A program made the position numbers and the translations under genes. Positions 4,064 to 9,495 of a stretch of DNA of 9,495 nucleotides are shown piece after piece; the first letter of the stretch is position 1; each line of letters opens with the position of its first letter. The DNA is from Spirochaetales bacterium (lineage in GTDB: Bacteria > Spirochaetota > Spirochaetia > Sphaerochaetales > Sphaerochaetaceae). Location of the stretch: the NCBI GenBank assembly GCA_022771185.1, contig JALFCJ010000280.1, forward strand, positions 1 to 9,495, given 5' to 3'. Under the pieces are notes generated by a model that saw nothing but the letters and a program-made list of their open reading frames with translations, searched no databases and had not been told where the DNA came from.

Positions 4064-6259
4064 TTAGTTCTTTTTAATCTTCTGGAGAGCTGAGTTGAGG
4101 CCTTGAATCTGCTCTTTCTTTATAGCGGGCCCCGCTTGCTTCAAGAGGCTCTCCAGGGTCATTCCTGCCATCATTCTCTCTAGGTTTGCGTTATCTTTTG
4201 TAGCGCTGGCTACATCGCCTCTTGTGGCTCTGGCCGCCTCCATCATCCTACCCACAATAACTGCTGTCTGAGGATGTTTCATCAATGCTCCAAGAGTGTC
4301 CTTAATAGAGAAGGCGGTGGGGTCAAAAGTATCTCTATCAAACCAGTTTACGACTTCCCTTCCTGGTAAAGAGTACTCTGGATTTGCTTTCTCTACCTTG
4401 ATGATAGTTGCACTGTCTATAAGTTCTCCTGACACTACAGTTATTACATGCTCTCCTGTAATATGGATCTTGAATCTGAAGATCTTATCACCAGACTTTT
4501 TCTCCACTTCTTTCCCGTCCATAAAGAGAGTAACTTCATTTTGGTTTGTATAGACTTTGATTTCTGCTTCGCTTTCCGTTCTCTCTACATATCGCTTACT
4601 GCATATGTGAATAAATGGTTCCTTGCTCCAATGTGCTTTATAGAGATAGAAAGCGTCTTTTCGGATCTTTCTATCGAATGTAACAAGCCCCTTCTGGTTC
4701 TCACCCTTCTTTCCGCCTTCGTCTCTTCCGTCAGCAGCAAAGTCAAAGAGATTCCAAACATGAGTTGCCCATAGGTATGGCCTATTCTCTATTAACTTTA
4801 GAATATGTTCGTGGTATATACACTGATAAGACTCTGAATAATCACCCTTCTCTGGATTCTCACTCTGATACTTTATATTTGCGTCTGCTCCATACTCAGA
4901 AAAGCCGATTACTCTATCAGGGTGGTTTTTGTGGTACTCATCAAAGAAGCTGTCGTTCTGTTCCAGCTCACCTAGGTACCAACCGAAGTAGAGGTTATAG
5001 CTTCCGATATCAGCTATGTCTATCAGTGGGCTATTCTGCTCCAGCATAAATACATGGGCCATAGTGGTAGGACGAGTTTTATCTAAACTGTGGCATAGCT
5101 CGTTAAGGACTCTATGGTTATCCAATAAGTCATCTGTTACAGCGCCCGATGCTGTTATTTCGTTACTTAGCCCCCAACAGACAATAGACGGATGGTTATA
5201 GCACTGAGTGACTAGCTCTCTCATCTGTGAAATGGTGTTTTCTCTTCCTTTTGGCATGTGCTGAGTGATATATGGTATTTCTGCCCAGACTATAAGCCCA
5301 TATTCGTCGCATAAGTCATAGAACTCTCCAGCATGTTGATAGTGGGCTAGTCTTACGGTATTTGCGCCTATCTCACGAATTATTTCCATGTCCTCTTTGT
5401 GTTCTTTGATAGAAAGAGCGTTACCCAATCCCTTTCTATCTTGATGGCGGCTCACTCCTCTCAGTGGATATTCTTTTCCATTGAGAATAAAACCTTTTTG
5501 GCTATCAAACTCAATAGTTCTGCAACCAAACTTTGTAGATACTTCGTCACCGCTTTCTAGTTTTGCAGTGGCATAGTAGAGATATGGATCATCTGTTCCA
5601 TTCCAAAGATGAACATTTTCAATCAGGAACTCTGCCTTCGAGTATCCATTAGTGGAAGGTACTGTCTTACTCTCTCCGTTTACTATGATTGTTACTCTCC
5701 CTGCGTTTTGCCATGTCTCTACATTTACTACAGCGTTTCTCTTTTCAAGGTCCACAATAGGAGTGACCTTTATTCCAGGTGTACCATCTTTTAAGAGTTC
5801 AAAATGCTCTTCAGGAACGACAATCAGGTTTACACTTCTATATAAGCCCCCATAGAAAGTGAAGTCTGCTTTCTGAGGATAGACTCTATCGTTTTCAGCA
5901 TTATCTACTCCAACAGCGATGATGTTTTCTTCTTTGAGGCTCTCTGTAATATCGACACGGAATGTGGAGTATCCACCTTCGTGGTGACATAATATCTCTC
6001 CATTGACATAGACATCTGCTGTCATTGCAGCACCTAAGAATTCTAGGACTACTCTATCGCCTTCTTCCATCTCTGGGCGAGAAAAAGCTTTGACATACAT
6101 TGCCCTTCCCCTCCAGTAGTCGTTTCCTCCGTCCTGTCCGTCTATATTATTCCAAGTGTGTGGAAGTGTCACAGCTTCCCAAGAATTAGGAAAGGTGGAT
6201 GGAACTTCTGAAGTCTTCTTAAACTTCCAACTATCATTAAAACTAATTGTTCTTCTCAT
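4064..6259 (-). CDS. Glycoside hydrolase family 2, probable beta-galactosidase
   Basis: The 731-residue GH2 enzyme removes terminal sugars with retention, most likely beta-galactose. It has a jelly-roll sugar-binding domain (about 1-150), an immunoglobulin-like domain (about 160-250) and a TIM barrel (about 252-550) with the family blocks RGVSRHQD (267-274), NTVRLAHYQH (300-309) and a tryptophan-rich end. The acid/base Glu367 lies in WGLSNE and the nucleophile Glu455 in GFSEYG. A beta-sandwich (about 560-622) follows. The last 90 residues (about 640-731) form a helical tail not needed for the fold, with a much higher GC content. There is no signal peptide, so it acts in the cytoplasm. The ATG overlaps the GH3 stop as TAATG, with AAGGAAG upstream, so it is the last gene of the GH43-GH3-GH2 operon. 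A beta-glucuronidase or other GH2 activity cannot be excluded. Confidence 0.88.
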   Translation of the reverse strand: MRRTISFNDSWKFKKTSEVPSTFPNSWEAVTLPHTWNNIDGQDGGNDYWRGRAMYVKAFSRPEMEEGDRVVLEFLGAAMTADVYVNGEILCHHEGGYSTFRVDITESLKEENIIAVGVDNAENDRVYPQKADFTFYGGLYRSVNLIVVPEEHFELLKDGTPGIKVTPIVDLEKRNAVVNVETWQNAGRVTIIVNGESKTVPSTNGYSKAEFLIENVHLWNGTDDPYLYYATAKLESGDEVSTKFGCRTIEFDSQKGFILNGKEYPLRGVSRHQDRKGLGNALSIKEHKEDMEIIREIGANTVRLAHYQHAGEFYDLCDEYGLIVWAEIPYITQHMPKGRENTISQMRELVTQCYNHPSIVCWGLSNEITASGAVTDDLLDNHRVLNELCHSLDKTRPTTMAHVFMLEQNSPLIDIADIGSYNLYFGWYLGELEQNDSFFDEYHKNHPDRVIGFSEYGADANIKYQSENPEKGDYSESYQCIYHEHILKLIENRPYLWATHVWNLFDFAADGRDEGGKKGENQKGLVTFDRKIRKDAFYLYKAHWSKEPFIHICSKRYVERTESEAEIKVYTNQNEVTLFMDGKEVEKKSGDKIFRFKIHITGEHVITVVSGELIDSATIIKVEKANPEYSLPGREVVNWFDRDTFDPTAFSIKDTLGALMKHPQTAVIVGRMMEAARATRGDVASATKDNANLERMMAGMTLESLLKQAGPAIKKEQIQGLNSALQKIKKN

Positions 6260-8727
6260 TATTCTTCCTTTATCAATACTGGAGTATTAGCATTAAGCAT
6301 CATCCTCAGGACTCTACAAGCACTTCTTCTAACAACTTCTGGTGTCATTTTTCCATTCTTAATAGCTTTCAGAATGCACTCTCTATCATAATCCGAGCCT
6401 GGCATAATCAAGTCGTTACCACTTGGGGCAGCTTTTTCAGGCCTTCCAGCTTTTTCGTTAGTACTACCCCAATCTGTCATCACAAGGCCTTCAAATCCCC
6501 ACTCAGAGCGAAGAATACCTGTCAGTAGGTCATGGCGGTTAGCTGTATATATATGATTCACCATGTTGTAGCTGGACATAACTGTCTTTGGATGGCTCTT
6601 CTTTACAGCAATCTCAAAGCCCTTCAAGTATATTTCTCTTAGAGCTCGCTCTGAGACATTTGAGCTGATACCATTTCTATTGTCTTCAGTATTATTACAG
6701 CAGAAGTGCTTTAAGCTTACGCCTAAGCCTTTATGGCTTTGGACACCTTTTGTCAAAGAAGCCGCCAACTCTCCAGTTAGTACAGGATCCTCGGAGTAAT
6801 ACTCGAAAGCCCTGCCTCCAAGAGGATTTCTATGGATGTTCATGCCAGGAGAAAGCCAGATTGTGATGCCAAACTGAAGCATCTCTTCTCCTACAGCCTT
6901 TCCAATGGATTCTAGTAGCTCCTTATTCCATGTCTGAGCCAAAAGCATCTCAACAGGCCATGCTGTAGCATATCGGTAGACAATCTCGCCTGGAATTCTT
7001 TCCAGCTGTGCTTTCATGGCTTTACCCATAACTCCCCAACTATAACGCTCAGGTACCATGGCTGGTGCAAATCCGCCACCAGGGAGTGCTTTGACTTTAT
7101 TTGCAATATTCACGCCTGCTGGACCATCAGAGAAGAGAACATTTCTTATTCCTTTACCCAGCAATGCTGTTACAGTCTTTCCCCCAGCTCCATGTATTTC
7201 TAAAGTGCCCTTAGGTGGGTTACGTAAGTCTCCTCCCTGTAACAGCCAGGCCTCTTCTTCAATAGTTAAGCTATCGAGAATAGATTTCTCCTCTTCTGTT
7301 TCTTTAATAGAAGGCTCAATATATGAGACAGTTTTCGTAGTGAAGTCTTCAGGATTAACTCTTAGTCGCATTTCGCACTCTACTCTTTCTTCTCTCTCTT
7401 TATCTGGATAAAAGAGTGGTAGTTTATCCTGAAGTGAGCAGCAGTTCTTACACTCTGTTACGACTATAGTTTGTGGGATATCAAAAATAGCAGAGAGATT
7501 TGTATTTCTACTGCTGTTACCGACTCGGAGAATATAATCACCCTCGTCCAAGATCCAAGCTGCTTTCTCTTCGTTGTAAGATGTACAATCTTCGAGACTG
7601 AAAGATAGATCCATTGTCTCTGTCTCTCCTTTCTCCAACTCTTTTGTCTTCTGGAAAGCCACCAGCCTCTGATACTCCTTATTACTTCCAGGAAGAGATA
7701 TATAAACCTGCACTACTTCTTTGCCGCTTACTTCTCCAATATTTGTTACAGCGACTTTAATGTTGATGTTAGTTTTATCGAGGGAGACAGACTTAGTTTC
7801 AATCTTGAAGTCTGTGTAACTAAGACCAAAGCCAAAGGGATACCTGACTTCTTTATTGAAGGAATCGAAATAACGATAGCCTACATATATTCCCTCTTTG
7901 TAGTATTCATTCTTTAAGTCGCCGTTAAGGTAGCTAAACTCATCGCCAAAGGGAATATCTTCATAACGAAGCGGGATGGTATCTGAAAGCTTACCAGAGA
8001 AGTTTACTTTTCCTGAGAGAACATCAGAAAGGGCATTTCCTCCCTCTTCTCCACCTTGAACAAAGAGTACTACTGCATCAATGCCTTTAATTTCATCCAA
8101 GAAAGAAAGATCGATGTGTCCACCGACGTTGATGACGAGGATAGTATTCTTGTAAGCTTCACTTACTATTCTCAGATTCTCTCTTTCGATATCTGTAATG
8201 TAGTAGTCGCCCTTCTCCAGTTTTCTATCATTACACTCTCCAGCCTGCCTCATCAACACGTAGATTGCAGTATCTGTTTCACTATTCTCAATGTCTTCTT
8301 TTGTAACTAAGCGCCCACTTGGATAACGATAAACATAGCTATGAGCAATTGGTATTATTTCCATTGGATTAACGAGATCCTTGACCTTGTCTTCCACCAT
8401 ATCGTGGTATTCTTGATAGGTGGAAGAATACTCGCTATCGTAGTCATCAAGCCATTTTTCTGTCGTAATCTCGAAGCCAGCGTTCTTTAAGCCATCTTCA
8501 ATATTGACGCTATATCTCTCTTCGACGCTACCGCTTCCAAGTCCCCCCTTGACTGTCAACCGAGCTCCCATTCCATATAAAGCGATTTTTTTGTTTTTTA
8601 ATGGCAAGGCGTTGTTATCATTTTTAAGTAAGACAAAGCCTTCTCTAGCTGCGACTCTCGATAGTTCTCTATTCTTAATCTCCAATGCTGTTGGCTCACT
8701 TGATAGCGTTCCATATAAATTATTCAT
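6259..8727 (-). CDS. Glycoside hydrolase family 3 with permuted domain order (beta-glucosidase/xylosidase type)
   Basis: The 822-residue GH3 enzyme has its domains in reversed order. The alpha/beta sandwich domain usually at the C-terminal side comes first (about 20-260), with KEGFVLLKNDNNALPL-like and GNALSDVLSG-NFSGKLSDT blocks. A fibronectin III-like domain follows (about 320-405), and the catalytic barrel is last (about 480-815). In the barrel, GPAG (535-538), SPGMNIHRNPLGGRAFEYYS (626-645), Lys673-His674 and the nucleophile Asp752 in MTDWG are intact. Glu164 in AGECNDR of the first domain is the likely acid/base. This order is known from rumen and gut Firmicutes beta-glucosidases. A Cys-rich linker (ECKNCC, 425-430) joins the halves. 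With no signal peptide it is cytoplasmic. Its ATG lies 8 bases inside the GH43 gene after GGAG. Beta-glucosidase is the default; xylosidase is possible. Confidence 0.88.
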   Translation of the reverse strand: MNNLYGTLSSEPTALEIKNRELSRVAAREGFVLLKNDNNALPLKNKKIALYGMGARLTVKGGLGSGSVEERYSVNIEDGLKNAGFEITTEKWLDDYDSEYSSTYQEYHDMVEDKVKDLVNPMEIIPIAHSYVYRYPSGRLVTKEDIENSETDTAIYVLMRQAGECNDRKLEKGDYYITDIERENLRIVSEAYKNTILVINVGGHIDLSFLDEIKGIDAVVLFVQGGEEGGNALSDVLSGKVNFSGKLSDTIPLRYEDIPFGDEFSYLNGDLKNEYYKEGIYVGYRYFDSFNKEVRYPFGFGLSYTDFKIETKSVSLDKTNINIKVAVTNIGEVSGKEVVQVYISLPGSNKEYQRLVAFQKTKELEKGETETMDLSFSLEDCTSYNEEKAAWILDEGDYILRVGNSSRNTNLSAIFDIPQTIVVTECKNCCSLQDKLPLFYPDKEREERVECEMRLRVNPEDFTTKTVSYIEPSIKETEEEKSILDSLTIEEEAWLLQGGDLRNPPKGTLEIHGAGGKTVTALLGKGIRNVLFSDGPAGVNIANKVKALPGGGFAPAMVPERYSWGVMGKAMKAQLERIPGEIVYRYATAWPVEMLLAQTWNKELLESIGKAVGEEMLQFGITIWLSPGMNIHRNPLGGRAFEYYSEDPVLTGELAASLTKGVQSHKGLGVSLKHFCCNNTEDNRNGISSNVSERALREIYLKGFEIAVKKSHPKTVMSSYNMVNHIYTANRHDLLTGILRSEWGFEGLVMTDWGSTNEKAGRPEKAAPSGNDLIMPGSDYDRECILKAIKNGKMTPEVVRRSACRVLRMMLNANTPVLIKEE

Positions 8728-9495
8728 TGTTCTTCTCCAATTCAGCTAGATTCCATTTCTCTCGCCACATAATCTGAGGCATATCACCCTTCCATTCCAC
8801 AGGTAGCCAGACATAGTTTGCTTTCGATGTGTCAGCACTACCCATCATAGGAGAGCGAAGCATCATCCATATGTCTCGAAATTTGGGCTTTAAGGTTTTA
8901 TCGAACCTACTGTAAATAGCTCTAACAAAAGCGTCATATTTCTCTTTTGTCATTACATAATCAGGAACCCATCTGTCAGCCATGACAACGATTGTGTCTC
9001 TTCCTTCTACTCGGAAGGCTGAGCTAGCTTGAGAATTGAAAGAGGCTGAACTTTCATCATTAACATGAGGATTCCCCAGCACTTTAAATGGCCCCATATA
9101 ATCGTCAGAAACAGCTACTTCACTAGGGTTCGGTACATAACCTATCATTCCGCTGGTCAATAGATAATGCTTTCCATTATGAATGAAGTAAGTAACACCT
9201 TCTCTGGAGAATGGGGGCTTTAGTCCTGAATAGACATTAGCTTTCTCTCCTGTGACAGATAGATAATCGTCACTGAGTTTATAAACAACTAGGTCTGTAT
9301 GATCCAAGTCTACATATAAGTACCCCTCTCCAGTGTTCGGATCTGAGACAAGGTCAAAGTCACCAACTCTTCTTCCATCAGGCTGAAAGAAAGGATTCTC
9401 TAGCTTATATGGGCCAAGAAGGGAATCGGAGGAGAGGATTGCAAAGTGAGCTTTATCATTGTACTTGAGCCACATCACATACTTATTTGTCTTCT
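8720..9495 (-). CDS. Glycoside hydrolase family 43, exo-beta-1,3-galactanase-like (partial, 5' end outside window)
   Basis: The frame is open to the right edge and reads KTNKYVMWLKYND at its first codons, a mid-domain GH43 block, so the true start lies beyond the window and roughly 60 or more residues are missing. Counting from the in-frame GTG at 9478, the visible beta-propeller shows GDFDLVSD (39-46), SREGVTYF (91-98) with candidate acid Glu93, YLLTSGMIGYVPNP (105-118), FNSQ (147-150), MADRW (166-170) and YVWLPVEW (222-229). This set resembles the GH43 galactanase-like branch (subfamily 24 type), where a Gln has been proposed to replace the usual base. Gln150 fits that place by spacing recalled from the fungal enzyme. 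The TAA overlaps the GH3 start (ATGAATAA, 8 bases), so it heads the visible operon. The alternative is an arabinofuranosidase or xylosidase branch of GH43. Confidence 0.8.
   Translation of the reverse strand, partial: KTNKYVMWLKYNDKAHFAILSSDSLLGPYKLENPFFQPDGRRVGDFDLVSDPNTGEGYLYVDLDHTDLVVYKLSDDYLSVTGEKANVYSGLKPPFSREGVTYFIHNGKHYLLTSGMIGYVPNPSEVAVSDDYMGPFKVLGNPHVNDESSASFNSQASSAFRVEGRDTIVVMADRWVPDYVMTKEKYDAFVRAIYSRFDKTLKPKFRDIWMMLRSPMMGSADTSKANYVWLPVEWKGDMPQIMWREKWNLAELEKNNE

Noticed and set aside
4296..5201. Plus-strand frames opposite the GH2 gene
   Set aside because: They are antisense shadows of a gene with intact catalytic motifs, and none has a ribosome site or family resemblance.
1..9495. 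CRISPR array, tRNA or rRNA genes, prophage genes
   Set aside because: No regularly spaced repeats, cloverleaf or conserved rRNA segments were seen while reading both strands.

Overview
The window looks like accessory DNA from an anaerobic, low-to-moderate GC bacterium, most likely a gut-type Clostridia/Lachnospiraceae relative. The reasons are AGGAGG-type ribosome binding sites before almost every gene, AGA-rich codon use, a domain-permuted GH3 enzyme and a GH2 enzyme with a C-terminal helical tail of a kind I associate with such bacteria. The lineage is an inference from style; no rRNA or marker gene is present.

Left part (1-2287). The last 35 codons of an unidentified plus-strand gene end at 110. 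Facing it is a minus-strand cluster read from about 1700 down to 136. It holds a previously unlisted 44-residue single-span membrane microprotein (1540-1674), a membrane-anchored alpha/beta-hydrolase (578-1543) that overlaps it by ATGA, and a second lipoprotein-like alpha/beta-hydrolase cut off after 146 residues (136-576). A TetR-family repressor (1781-2287) is divergent from this cluster. The shared intergenic region carries two back-to-back promoters whose -10 boxes overlap, plus three AGACAA-type boxes. This suggests that TetR represses itself and the hydrolase operon together.

Middle part (2312-4015). A minus-strand metalloid-type efflux module consists of an ArsR-type sensor fused in frame to a small CxxC thioredoxin-like domain (3392-3952), followed by a DUF318/ArsP-like permease with a CSCSS motif (2312-3307). 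Two almost identical 20-bp palindromes, one before each gene, and a third related site over the arsR -35 box look like the operators. A strong internal Shine-Dalgarno and start inside the fusion suggest that the thioredoxin is also made alone.

Right part (4031-9495). A minus-strand operon reads GH43 (5' end beyond the window), then GH3 (permuted), then GH2. The genes are joined by an 8-nt overlap and a TAATG overlap. GH3 and GH2 show no signal peptide, so the set probably finishes imported oligosaccharides in the cytoplasm, plausibly galactose-containing ones such as arabinogalactan side products. A hairpin at 4031-4060 closes this operon just upstream of the arsR promoter.
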